DNA from: Sindora glabra
Lineage: Eukaryota; Streptophyta; Magnoliopsida; Fabales; Fabaceae
Length of the DNA stretch: 64,000 nt
Direction of reading: 5' to 3'
NCBI GenBank assembly: GCA_020226215.1
Contig: CM035229.1
Span: 79,191,343 to 79,255,342, forward strand
Below, in pieces: positions 49,840-61,789 of the stretch; within the stretch, counting starts at the first letter, position 1; every line of letters starts with the position of its first letter. Below the pieces are notes generated by a model that saw only the letters and a list, made by a program, of their open reading frames with translations, was not told the DNA's origin and made no database searches. A program made the position numbers and the translations under genes.

Positions 49840-52430
49840 CTATTGCTTTAAGTATTTACAAATATTAACTCTATTCCTACACTTAATGGCAAAAACTTTA
49901 AAGATTGGAAAGAGAACTTCATAATTATTCTTAGTTGCATGGATCTAGATTTTGCTTTTCAAATTAAGTGATTCCCTACTCTCATGGATGTAAGTTTCTT
50001 CAATGCTAAGAGAGATTTAGAAAAGTGGGAATACTTAAATTGTATGAGTCTTATCATTACAACAAAAAAGACTTTTAGCAGCGACATTTGTTGTCGCTAA
50101 AAAGTATTCGGTCGTCGCTAAAAATATCGTCGGTATAGGTTCGTCTCTGAAAAGGTCATTAGTGACGACAATTTGTCGTCACTAAAAGTCCGACCTTTTG
50201 TAACGACAATGTCGTTGCAGAAAATAATTTCAAAATTTAAAAAATTTTGAAATTTGATTTTTAGCGGCGACACTTGTCGTCGCTATAGGGAAAGAAGTCA
50301 TTGCTGAAGATCTGACTTTTAACAACGACAAAGTCGTCGCTGAAAGTCTGATCTTCAGCGACGACATTTTGCCTATAGCGACGACAAGTGTCGCCGCAAA
50401 AGGTTTTTTAAAAATTTTTTAAAAAATTTTAATTTAAATTATCGTATATTTCAAATAATATATTATCGAAAATATTCTTTATTTTAATTAACTTGAATTG
50501 TTTAATATTTTTTTAAAATTTAATTTAATATAAATTATACAATTACAATATATCAGTAATATTATTAATAATGTCTAACAATTTGATTCAACATAAAAAA
50601 TTAATACTCATAAAGCAATGGTAAAAATAATACGGACTTCTTAGTTGTAAATTATATTTACAAATTTTATGCTAAGTTAAATTTAAATAAATAAATTTAA
50701 AATTTACAATATAAAAAATTAAATAATATAAAATTTCATATTAAATTAAACATACTATCAATTCTATTAATTTATTGTAAATTATTTGAGTAAATTAAAT
50801 ATATTATTACAAAAAAAAATATTATAACTTTTTATTCACATACCTCAATAGTAAAAATCTACTGATCAACTTTGAATACTCTCCATGAACTAAGTTAAGT
50901 GCTAATAATAACTAACAAATTAAAAGATACAACATACAAAATTAATACATATCAACATATATAAAAAATAAATATATTAAAATAAAAAAATTTAAAAGAA
51001 AGAGAAAGTTCAGAAACTTATCTCAGGTCCAAAAATTTCCAACACGCAAATGAAGAGGGAGGAGACGCCGCAAATAAATAGCCAAAACTTTCATTGATGA
51101 CTAAAAAATTTCAGTCGTCGATGAAGGCTTTAGCGTCGACCGAAGGACTTTCAGCGATGACAATGTCGTCGCTAAAGCCTTGTCTTAGAATTTGGAATTA
51201 GGCTTTTAGCGGCGACGAAAGTCATCGCTAAAAGCCTAAAAAAATTTTGGCGGTAAAATTTGGCCTTCAGCGGCAACACTGTCGTCGCTGAAAGCCTAAA
51301 AAATTCAAGACTTTCAGCGACGACACTGTCGTCACTGAAGGGGGGACCATCAGCAACGACAGTGTCGTCGCTGAAAGTCTTGGCTTTCAGCAGCGATAAT
51401 TGTCGTCGCTGAATATTCAAGACTTTCAGCAACGACAGTATCGTCGCTGATGGTCCCCCTTTCAGCGATGATACTGTCATCGCTGATAGTCCCCCCTTCA
51501 GCGACAATAGTGTCGTCGCTGAAAGTCTTGAATCTTCAGCGATGACAATTGTCGCTGCTGAAAGCTAAGACTTTCAACGACGACACTGTCGTCGCTGAAG
51601 GGGGGACCATCAGCGACGACAATTGTCGCCGCTAAAGGCCAAATTTTATCGCCGAAAATTTTTTAGGCTTTTAGCGATGACTTTTGTCACCGCTAAAAGC
51701 CTAATTCCTTCCCGCCTAACTTTCTGATTCCCTCTAAAAAGTCACGTCATTTTTACCGACGACAATGTCGCCGGAAATACCTTTGGCGATGACCGAAATT
51801 TTATCGCCGCTAAAAGTGTCGTCGTTGTTGCTTCTTTTTCTTGTAGTGTATGATTATGCAATGTGCAATTCTGGAAACTTTTAGGAGCACAATATTTGAA
51901 AAAAATAATGCTAAATGCTAAATTGTTTCTTAAAGAACTTGAGAATTGTTTTGTCAAAAATGAAAAGGTGGAGACAAGTACCCTTCTAAGGATTCTTATT
52001 TTCATGAGGTATAAAGGCAAAAGGAACATCAAGGAGAAGATTTTAGAAATGTCTTATCTTATATCAAAACTTAAAGCATTAAAGTTAGAGCTGTCTAAGA
52101 ACTTATTTATGCATTTAGTTTTGATCTCTCTCCTTATACAATTTAGTCAATTCAAGCCTAGTTATAATTGTCAAAAGAAATGGACTCTTAATAAGCTCAT
52201 TCAATATAGTGTACAAGAAGAAGAGAGGTTGAAGTAAGAAAAGATTGAAAGTGCTCATTTGGTTTCAATCTTTAAAGATAATAACAAGAAAAGGAAAAAA
52301 GAATAAGGAAGTTGCAGTTGCTCTATCATAGAAAAAGCAACATAAAGAATATAAAAGGCAAACTAAGGAATTTGTTTGCTATTTATGCAAAAATACTTCT
52401 CATAAGAAGAAACAATATACTAAATATCAT
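49840..52430 (+). pseudogene. copia gag, split by a CACTA insertion
   Basis: The first part (49,860-50,054) reads IPTLNGKNFKDWKENFIII, LSCMDLDFAF and EKWEYLNCMSLI. The gag text resumes after the insert at about 51,855 with AKLFLKELENCFVKNEKVET, then KYKGKRNIKEKILEMSYLI-like and KLKALKLELSKNLFMHLVLI, and QEEERLK at 52,225. The zinc knuckle at about 52,376-52,432 is CYLCKNTSHKKKQY. As in the other copia element, its last ligand is Tyr instead of Cys. Confidence 0.82.
50055..51848. mobile_element. non-autonomous CACTA element with palindromic arrays
   Basis: The right tip, complemented, is CACTACAAGAAAAAGAAGC and the left tip is CATTACAACAAAAAAGAC. The 3-bp target duplication TAT flanks it (50,052-50,054 and 51,849-51,851), and it interrupts gag codons of the copia element. 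Its subterminal regions (50,060-50,405 and 51,085-51,845) consist of repeated units, GTCGTCGCTRAAAG and its inverse CTTTYAGCGACGAC, separated by short spacers. The centre (50,406-51,050) is plain AT-rich DNA. It has no gene, and frames across the arrays come from the repeat. It does not share its subterminal words with the 14-kb CACTA element, so a different autonomous partner is implied. Confidence 0.93.
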
Positions 52431-52489
52431 GCTTGACATGTAAAGAAAGGTATGCTTCTTAATTTAGTTTGTTCTAAGGTTAATTGGAC

Positions 52490-54930
52490 TTTAGTGCTTG
52501 GACATACTTGGTAGATGTCTTTCGATACTACTACTCATATAAGTGTGTCTATTCAAGGTTTCTTGAGTTGCTAAAGGCTAAGTGATGTTAAAATATACAT
52601 CTATATAAGAAATGGCAAGTTAGTTAAAGTTGCGGCAATTGAGACTTTTAGGTTATTATTAAATATTGGATTTTATTTGAATTTGAATCATATTTATGTT
52701 GTACCGTCATTTAGATAGAATCCGATTTTTATTTTTGTATTAAATAAATTTGGTTACTTTTCTTCTTTTAGAAATAGTTAACTTTTTTTATGATTAAAAA
52801 CTTGTTGGTTTTAATTCTTTATTTGGATATGATAACTTTTATATGCTTGATACAACTGTATTATTTAATGAAACCTTATATGTTAATTCATGTGGTACTA
52901 AAAGGAAATTAACTAATAAGAATTCTACATTAATTTGGTATAAGCATTTAGGACATATCTCTAAACAAGAAATTAAAAGACTTATGTCAAGTGGAATTCT
53001 TGATCCTCTTAACTTGTTAGACTTTGAAGTTTATAATAGGTACATTAAGGGGGAAACAAACAAATAGAAGAAGATTATATGCTAAAAGATCTTCAAACAT
53101 CTTAAAACTAATACATACAAATATTTGTGGGTTGTTCCTTACAACTTCTTAGAATGGTTAATAATATTTTATTACATTTGCATATAATTTTTCATATTAC
53201 AAATACTTTTATTTCATTTATAAGAAGTTTCAAGCATTAGATATGTTCAAGGTTTTTAAAGTTGAAGTTGAGAATTAACTTCACAAAAAGATTAAAGGCA
53301 TCAAGTCTGATTGTGGTGGTGAATATTGTGATAGATATGGCGGATTAGGTGAACAATATCCATGACAATTTGCTAAATTCTTGGAGGAGTGTAGTATTAT
53401 CTTATAGTATACCATGCTAGAAAGCCCTAACATGAATGATATTACTAAAAGATGAAATAAAATCCTAAAGGATATGGTTAGGAGTATGATTAATTATACT
53501 ACCCTATAGATTCACTCTGGGAAAAGGCCTTAAAGACACAACTTACATCCTTAATAAAATTCCAACTATGGCAGCAATCAAAACCCTGTATACATTATGG
53601 ATAGGTAAGAAGCCTAACATAAAACATTACATGTTTGGTGTTGTCCAATTGATGTTAGGCCTTATAGGCAAAATGAAAAGAAACTAAACTCAAGAATAGT
53701 CGGCAACTATTTCATTGGGCACTTTGAATGGTCCTAGGAACATAAGTTTTATAATCTCACAATTAAGTCATTTTTTTAAGATAAGAACCAAATTCTCTAA
53801 CAATATTGAAGAGAAATAAGGTTAAAACTTTTGTTTTAAAAGAGAAATTTGTTTCTCTTCTTATGATTGTCATTAACCATGGTCAAGTTTCTATTCTTGA
53901 ATTACTTAAGAAGAAACTCGAAAACTAACAAACAATGTTAAAAATCTTCCTAATTAAGATCAATAGATTATTCTTGAAGAACAAACTTAATAACCTTAAA
54001 AACAAATACCATTAAGAAAATTCATTACAGAGAAGAGAAATATGGTTCTAGATGATTACATCATCTTTCTCTAAGAACACAAGGTGGACATTGGAATAGT
54101 GAAAGATGATTCAATCAACTTTTGTCAGGCCATTGAAATTCTTAACTCTAAAGTGAAGAAATCAATTTATGCACTTAAGCAAGCTTCCCATTAATAGTAT
54201 TATAAGTTTCATCAAACTGTCATCTTTTTTTGTTTTCAAATAAATTCAGTTAATGATTATATATACCATAAGTTCAATGGGAGTTTGATGTATACTCAGG
54301 TTTGTATACATCCAAACATTGCATACATTGTTAGGATGTTAGGTAAATACTTGAGTAATTTAAAAATGGATCATTGCAAAGTAGCCAAAAGGGTCATGCA
54401 ATATCTCTTGAGAATAAAAGACTATATCTTCACATATAAAAGATTGGATTGCTTAGAGATCATTACATATTTTGACTCCTATTTTGTAAGATGTTAAAAT
54501 AATCATAAATCCACTTTAGGCTATATCTACTTGCATGTTGGAGAAGCTATTTTTTTGGAAGAGTGCTAAGTAAACACTCATAGCTTCTTTTACCATGGTA
54601 GTTGAATTTATGGCATGTTATAAGGTATCCAATCTTGGGATATAATTGTAAAATTTTGTTATGGATGCTATAGAAATATCATTAAAGTTATTTTATGACA
54701 ATAAGTTAGCAGTGCTATATTCTAATAACAATAGGATTTTGTCAAAGTCAAAGCACATGGACATTAAATTCCTAATTGTTAAAGAAAGAGTTCAAAGTGG
54801 TTAGATATCTATAGAGTACATTAGGATAAATTCCATGATTGTGAATTAGCTTACTAAAGGTTTACCACTCAAGATTTTTCATAAGCATACTACTCATATA
54901 GGTGTGGCATCACTTCATAATATGTAGTTT
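52490..54930 (+). pseudogene. copia pol with internal RT deletion
   Basis: The order is: protease remnant (TTTHISVSIQGFLS, about 52,528-52,570); integrase pre-domain LIWYKHLGHISKQEIKRLMS (52,843-53,067); integrase core (LIHTNICG, SDCGGEYCDRYGG, EECSII, KILKDMVRSMINY; 53,090-53,520); integrase C-terminal part (KKLNSRIVGNYFIGHFEWS); an RT fragment KSIYALKQASH with YYKFHQTVIFF (about 54,155-54,235); then directly SLMYTQVCIHPNIAYIVRML (54,285 on) and RNase H (STLGYIYL, 54,505 on; SKSKHMDIKFLIV-like, about 54,750). The RT core containing YVDD is missing between KFNG and SLMYTQ. Many stops and frame changes occur. Confidence 0.8.
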
Positions 54931-55299
54931 AGTACAAATTTATATTTATCAGTGCTCTTATCTATAGATATGTTTTATGAATATTTTATAGTTATTTACT
55001 ATAGTATAAGAATTTTGTATAGTGACACTTTGATTTTGTTTGGTTTGATCTCACTAAGGAATAAGGTGGATTAATTGGAAATAGGCATATTAAGATCACA
55101 TTACATGTAATTTCCATACTACACATCTATGCTTGATTCATTTCATTGATTATATCAATATATGTGACCATTAATAGATTTAGTTATGATAATTGTACCA
55201 AAAATCACTTAGATTCTATATTAATATGATTGATGGACTAGATTAATTAGAGATGATTTTGATAATAATAGCATTTTTTGAGTTCATAAGGTTGTATTA

Positions 55300-55413
55300 T
55301 AATGTGCTATGTATGTGTGTGTGTGTGTATGTATACACACACACATATGTAATCCAAGTGAGAGATTATTGGATTTTTCTAATAGACATATACATTATGT
55401 GTGTGTGTGTGTA
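55300..55413. repeat. (GT)n/(AC)n tracts at the 3' LTR edge
   Basis: TGTGTGTGTGTGTATGTATA followed by CACACACACA (about 55,311-55,344) forms a near-palindrome. A second GTGTGTGTGTGTGT run (55,398-55,411) lies inside the LTR, where the 5' LTR has TGTATATATATG, so the expansion came after insertion. Confidence 0.85.
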
Positions 55414-55851
55414 GATAACAATAATAATTATATACTATTAGGTATGATCCTAAATTAAAATGATAAAATAAAGTTTAAGGTTAAATGAATCTAAATCATC
55501 TCACTAGGTGGGGGTTTTTATATGTGGAGACTTAAAAGTTTTATTTCTTATTTATGATAGGCAAATTAAAAATAAAAAAATAAAAGAAAATAAATAAGAG
55601 GTTATGATCCTCAAATTGTGTGTAAGGATTTTATTTTTTAATATTTTATTATTAAAAAATAAAGAGAGGTTTTTTTTTCTAAAAAATTGATACATATCAA
55701 TTTAAATGACCAAGAACCATGAAACTACAATCCTGTTAAGTTTTATGGATTTAGGTATGCTTCTGCATTTAATAATGTATTCTTCTTGATAATTAAATAT
55801 AAAAAAATTGGGTTTTAATAATGAATTTTATGTAATTAAAAATTTCCAACA
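55367..55851 (+). repeat. 3' LTR of the second copia element
   Basis: Starts TATTGGATTTTTC after the AAGTGAGAGAT tract and ends TTTCCAACA. Collinear with the 5' LTR. Confidence 0.78.
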
Positions 55852-55859
55852 CCAACATA

Positions 55860-57830
55860 CTTACTTCCTCCTTCGATCCTTCCAAATTCAAATGGTAAAC
55901 ACCTTACATTAATGTTCTTGTACCCATCAATGCCACCTGCCTATTTTATCGTATATAGCCATCAAAGATTTCTCTTATAATATAAAAGCAACGTTGATTA
56001 GTATTACCATCATTATTATTAATTCTTATGAATTTTCGTACCATTCTTTATATTATTTTTCCGAAATTAAACTGAACAACTTCAACTCCTTAAGTAGACT
56101 CGTGCATATATGACGATGCACAGGCACGGCGCGCTTGACCATCAAACTATGACCTATAAGACCAAACAAATCACCATTATATATTATGATTCCTTTTTCC
56201 CTTAATTAAGTATACTCTCATTCACATTCGTTTGGTAAAATACCTATGGTTATTTCTTTTTATTGAATCAAACAATCCTTAGTTCATTATCAGCTTGGAT
56301 GGATCCAGCCAACATCATAGACTAAAATTATAGCTCTGTATTAGCTACAATTTCTTTCTATAGGAAACTGTTACCATTCATTCCTTTTAATATGTTTAAA
56401 TAATTTTGTAAATTTAATAGTATTTTAAATAAATAGGAGGAGAGAGATAAATTCAATAAATAAATACTGGACATTTAAATTTGTGGAACATACGTATTTT
56501 CAATTTTTAAATGCAAATGTATCTCTTACATAAAATATTTTAAATTGAAAAAATAAATATAAAGCTAGTAACTTAACAGATTATCTAGGTAGAATTTTGT
56601 GATTAAAAATATCTGTTATATTAGTTGTAATTTTAGGATTATCATGGGATACTTTTTCTTTTTCAAATTGTATTCATTGGGATCTCATAATTTGCAAAGC
56701 TAGTTTTTCACAGTTGTTTTGTAATTAAGCCTAGGCTCTAAGTTAGAACTAGGGTTTTAATGAGTGTTACTTGAGTGGCAAGGCTGAATTATAATGACCT
56801 ATTAACTAATTTATGTAGACCAACCTTTTTAACTATTCATTGTTGACACAATCTTTTGGGGATACACCATTCTCACTTTCCAAGATAGATATATATTAGC
56901 GGTTTCAAAGTCAAGGATTTCAGTATATTAGCATTCCTATAAACTCAAGCGCTTGATTATCATATTGAATTTAAGAATTGAAAAAAATTCAAAACGGTCC
57001 CATCTTACATATCTTTTCCCACGAAAATTAGTAAGGCAGAAACATGCACTTTTGTGTGAGGAAGAGAAAATGTTTGCAACTAGTAAAATCAAAATGCACT
57101 AAGATTTAATAACTAGCCAAAGGCATTAATGGTAGGTCTGGCTTGTCTCATAATGATAATAACATTTGATATTTAACGGTTCTAACTCTAGGGTTTCGAT
57201 TCAACTTGTGACTACAGAACACCGATGGGGTCGGAGGTGTGCTTGGTGCTATAGTGTCAATCACTGTCGTATATTGTAGGAGGCAATTATGGTGCATCAC
57301 TTGATGAATCATTAAATTTAATTATTAATATATTATAGTGTAGTATGCTAATTTTATTATAAATAAATAAATATAATATATAATTAAAATTAATAATATA
57401 TTGATATACTACTATATTAGTGATATATCATAATTTTTTTCTATTTGATATTAGTGATAACTTTTATGATTGTTTTAAAGGATTCATATTTCATGGCTGC
57501 TTGATTGATATATAGAACTTAACACAGAGAATATATCAGGATAGGATTATGGTTTTAAACAATTAGTAGAATTAATTAGAAATACATACCAGAATGCATC
57601 TAGTGGCTCATAACTTATTAACAAGACCAATCCTTGTAGGTTAAAATCTTATATTCATGCATGCATCGAAAAAATTGTGACCAATCCTAGTAGGTTAAAA
57701 TCTTATATATCATATCAGCATACAACCTAGTGCATCCTCAGAAGGATATATTATGAAGCAAGGGAAAAGTAAAACATAGAGACTAGCTAGATCTTGTAAT
57801 TAAAGTAGCTAATAATGAAGTAATTAAAGC
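55860..57830. other. intergenic DNA downstream of the P450 gene
   Basis: No exon or element was recognised. A 29-bp direct repeat (GACCAATCCTTGTAGGTTAA through CTTATA) occurs at 57,625-57,653 and, with one change, at 57,679-57,707, just beyond the P450 stop codon. Confidence 0.5.
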
Positions 57831-57831
57831 T

Positions 57832-60800
57832 CTAAAGAGGCTCAACTATGAGAGGAAGTCCATAAGCAGGCCTCAGAGAGAGCATAATAGAAGGCGAATG
57901 ACGATACTGGGGTGAAACCTTAAAACTAAACCTAGAAAGAAGCAGCGTTAACACAATCTTATACTCCATAAAGGTTAAGTTTCTGCCAACACACATTCTG
58001 CCGCCAAATCCGAAAGGCAGATACCCCATCTTGTGGTTGCAGCCACCGTTCACATCATCTCGGAACCTCTCTGGTCTGAACTCATTCACATCCTTTCCCC
58101 ACAGTTCTGGATCGTGATGCATCGCCACCACATCTATCCACATGTTGGTTCCATTAGGCACCGTTAAATTATTAACATGAATTTGTTCTCTTGCTTGCCT
58201 CTGCACATTCGGTGCTGGTGGATACAGTCTAAGCACTTCATTCATCACCCACTTCATCTGCAAATATATTAAAGGGGGATTTTACACATGATCGTTAATA
58301 ATTTAATATGTCACTTTACCATGACTGTGCAGAAAAAAAGGTTCAAAGGACAATATTAGATATGCACTATTAAGAATGTGGACAACGTTAAATTATACAT
58401 AGTAATTATATATAATTATCGCAATTATTTGTCAAAGTTTATGTCTAATTTGCAAGTTATTGTAGTCAAACTCTAACATGCAGTAATTCTTTTTGAAATT
58501 TTCTGCGTGTTTATATTAAGTCGGTACTAACTATGGGGTAATACAAGTTCTTAGTCATTTGGTTCCTCTAAGCACAGTAATTAGAACGTTGAATTAAATA
58601 AGGGGTTGGGAAAGAAAAGGTTCTAAAGTCAATCCATTTACCTTGATTGAGCCAACAGTCAGAGAGACAATGTGCAGGTACCCAAAAGGGGAACTTTGTT
58701 TTTCGTTGTTCAATTTATTCGGATCAGATTAGGCCACCATAGGAATCACATGCTCCACCTTCAGACACGCTTTGTCACGTGATCGGGCCATCAAAATTTT
58801 GTTTTAATTATTAATTTTTCGTGGACTGTGGACCCGGTCCAGCACAAACTTAAGAATCTCATGTATGAATTTTGACCACGTAAATATTAAACCGTGCTTC
58901 AGCACCTAACACGTACTAAACGAAAAACTTAATATTCAAATTCTTCTCAAACTATTAAATATATTTTTATTTATGAAAGCAGAGACTAAAACAAAAAATC
59001 TGCATGAACTCCATAAACCGTGCATGAGGCAAGTGAAACTGTACATGAGAATATCATATAAATTATAACCTTACCTTCGTTAGGCCGGCAAGCATGTTGA
59101 TATCAATCTCTTGATAAACATCACCGACTACTTCTCTTATCTCGTCTCGAAGCTGGGTTTGCCAATCTTCATGCATAGCCAAAAGCATCAAAGTCCAAGT
59201 GATAGCCAGTGCTGTTGTCTCATGACCCCCAAAGAAGAATGTCTTGCACTCATCAACCAGTTCTCGTGTAGTTAGTGTCTTTCCCAACTGGCCATCCACC
59301 TGATGATTTCCCTGCAGCAAGAACCCTAATAAATCTTGCTGAGATTGCCTTTTCATCGACTTCTTTCGAGCTTCGATGGCAGACAACAAGATCTTGTCGA
59401 TTTCTTTCCCGAGTTTCTTGGCCTCTAGGGTTTTGTTTACGTTGAAACACTTGCCGAATGGAACCCCTACATATCGTGTAGTCTTGAAAAGAGTCATCTG
59501 CAAAGATCTTAATTTTTCAAACACCTCGCGTGCATTTTCATCTTGCATGCCGAAACTTGTCCTTGCGATGATCTCTCCGGCGGTGGCTATAACCTCGTTT
59601 TCCACGTTGATTTCAGGGTTGCCGGAGTTTATTTGAGTGTTCCACCTTTCCATCATTTGTTTTGTGGACTCTACCATCATGCTTCCCATAGCCTAAACAC
59701 AAAAGTAATGTAATCTAATTAGAATATTTTTAGGGGAAAGTTTAAAACAACATATATCAACTTTTGATTTGCTTGACAAATGTAATTACTCATGATAGCA
59801 TCAAGGAAAGTTTTGCCCAGCTAGTTGGGCTGCCCATGGAATAATTAAAGAAGGGAAATAATTTTCTAATCAACCCTCCAATGGGATTTGTTTGGCGGGC
59901 TGTTTCTTATCAACCCTCTATCACATAGTTGTTAATGTTATAATGAGTAGCTGGAAAGTTAAAACATTTAGCCATTATCAATTTCCATCTTTGTTATATC
60001 TAGCCGATGAAATTTATATATATCCTTACGTGCCATTTCCAGATATATGGATCCATGGTTTTCAAAATCCACCGGACCACCATGATGATGTATGTAGAAA
60101 TATTTGCTTAAAAACCGCAATGGTCTAACATACATGTACAATGATGTTTGAAATTGCAGCCATGTGATGAAATTCTTCCACTAGCTATGGGTTTGTGTGT
60201 CTCACAAGTTGGAGACAACCCAAAATCTTTTTTATTTTGTTTATGAAATAAATCTATTTTTTTTTTTTAACCCAAACACCAGTGAGACTCTTGTTTCAGA
60301 ATGAGAACCTTATTTTATCATTTAGATTTTGGATATAGTCGCGATGCAGAAAATTAGAAAATATTTAAAAAAATATAGTTATTGTAATACAAAATTGCAT
60401 AAAATTATCATTGTAGTATAGTTTGATACAATAATATTATAGTCGCAGATTTCAATTTAAAGTTTCGTGAATATAGTTTTTCTCTTCGAAGAGAAGAAAA
60501 ACACACCTTCAAGTTAAGGGGAGAGAATGCAGGGGCAACAATGTGGCGATGACGAACCCATTCGTTACCTTCCACCATTATCAAACCATTTCCAAACATG
60601 GGATCTCTGTCATTCTTAAACACATCGGGTTTCCCCCAGCTCTTGGCTATGACCTCTGAAGACATTTTCTTCAAGAATTCTGGGTCTGCAATGTACAAAA
60701 ATGGCTCGGTCCCCAGCCAGTACACGAAGATTTTCCCTGTAAAACAATCAAATGTTATGCGTATACATAATCAAATTCGATTGTTTTATTTGCAACAAGA

Positions 60801-61145
60801 AGTACAAAGATAGAGCTGTGAACTCTAAAATTACAAAAATGGTCGTGCATGTGTTGGAAATGGAAAATTACCATGAGAGTTCTGCCAGCGAGAGAAATAG
60901 GGGAAGACAGTGGGGTGTATGTCGTTGGTTATAAGTTGTGAAGAAGAAGAATTGATGCAATTCTTCTTTTTCATCTCTTTAATGTTTCCAAGTGGAAAAC
61001 TTGGGGTTGGCCCTCGAAGTCCACATCGCTTGAGCTCGAGAAGTGTTACGATTGGCCAAACCCACCAGGAAAATAGTAGTTTCAAAAACAAGAGAAGGCA
61101 GAAAGACATGAAGGCAGAACCAGCAGGTAGCCCTAAAAACTCCAT
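57832..61145 (-). CDS. cytochrome P450, CYP72 clan, four exons
   Basis: Exons: 61,145-60,872, 60,736-60,507, 59,692-59,075 and 58,257-57,832 (stop TAG), with introns of 135, 814 and 817 bp, all GT-AG and in phase. The joined protein is 515 residues, normal for the family. Residues about 10-36 are a membrane anchor, followed by the proline hinge LRGPTPSFPLGN. The C-helix WVRHRHIVAPAFSPLNLK is of CYP72-clan type. The oxygen-activating I-helix is FFFGGHETTA, the K-helix EVLRLYPP (ExxR), then FRPERF, then the haem loop FGFGGRMCVGRN with the Cys ligand. It should be an ER-bound, NADPH-P450-reductase-dependent monooxygenase. Members of this clan modify hormones (gibberellins, cytokinins), fatty acids or terpenoids. 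It resembles CYP709/714/721/735-like proteins, but I cannot fix the family or substrate. No frame damage was seen. Confidence 0.93.
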
Positions 61146-61213
61146 GACTCTCTCAGCTTATAAAGAGCTAAACTTTGTAAGTTGGTTATGGAAAAGCAAC
61201 AACGCCAAATGGG

Positions 61214-61221
61214 TATTTATA
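61214..61221 (-). promoter_or_regulatory. TATA box of the P450 gene
   Basis: TATAAATA on the minus strand, 69-76 bp before the ATG. It would give a transcription start near 61,185 and a leader of about 40 bases. Confidence 0.65.
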
Positions 61222-61325
61222 GGAAAATAATTAGGTTTAAAGAATTTGACCCTGAAAATGACCAGTAGCTACTTTGTACACTTTCGGTTTCGGATTTGTT
61301 GAACCTTTAGATCTAACCATCTTAG

Positions 61326-61783
61326 GAGTCATTTATTTCTGAAAAAAGTTCAATTTCTTAACAAAATAAAAATAAAAAAGTGAGTTAATTGATTAATTAT
61401 TATCTATTGGGAGAAATAAGATTTTTCAAAGAGTTTAACTTTCTATAAGTATAAAAAGTTGTTTATCTGTTTGCTTTTGGAAGTTCTATTTTTTGTGTTC
61501 TTTATGAATAAAAAGATAAAATTATTTTTATTAAATTTAATTGATAATAATTAAAATATATTAATATATATTATAATAATATTAAATATATAATAATTAT
61601 TTTATTAATATTTTTTAAAAAATTAAAATTAAACTAAATAAAATGAAAAAATTATTTTTTGAAAGGTGTCATTTCATTAATATCAATTAAACAACTTTTA
61701 AAATTTTCTGAAAACTTTATATAATAAATTATTTCCTAAAAAATTAGAACTCACTTTCTGTATCAATTAAACTATTCCTGATT
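61326..61783. mobile_element. MITE-like element upstream of the P450 promoter
   Basis: The left end AGGAGTCATTTATTTCTGAA and the complemented right end AGGAATAGTTTAATTGATAC are imperfect inverted repeats, with AGAACTCACTTTCTG and AAAAAAGTGAGTTAATTG near opposite ends. The interior is AT-only (TTTAATTGATAATAATTAAA). Its termini resemble those of 43,531-43,961. It starts about 105 bp beyond the TATA box. No target duplication was identified. Confidence 0.45.
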
Positions 61784-61789
61784 TTGAAG

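Larger units (their letters stand above)
48325..55851 (+). mobile_element. second Ty1/copia retrotransposon, with a nested CACTA element
   Basis: About 7.5 kb, or 5.7 kb without the insert. The LTRs are 48,325-48,808 and 55,367-55,851, the primer site 48,810-48,823, and the purine-rich AAGTGAGAGAT tract stands before the 3' LTR. Gag-pol runs on the plus strand. The coding region belongs to a lineage abundant in plants (TNT1/Retrofit-like pol text). No matching target duplication was found, and the LTR tips are mutated. Confidence 0.8.

Noticed and set aside
51172..51507. 111-codon open frame on the minus strand
   Set aside because: It is produced by the GTCGTCGCTGAAAG palindrome array of the CACTA derivative. 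The protein is just the repeat translated.
59376..59636. 86-codon plus-strand frame inside P450 exon 3
   Set aside because: Antisense shadow of the real exon.
57832..61145. Naming the P450 as cytokinin hydroxylase (CYP735A) or gibberellin-related CYP714
   Set aside because: The motifs place it in the CYP72 clan only. Distinguishing residues for these families were not recognised.
60910..61230. 106-codon plus-strand frame over P450 exon 1
   Set aside because: Antisense shadow that also spans the promoter.
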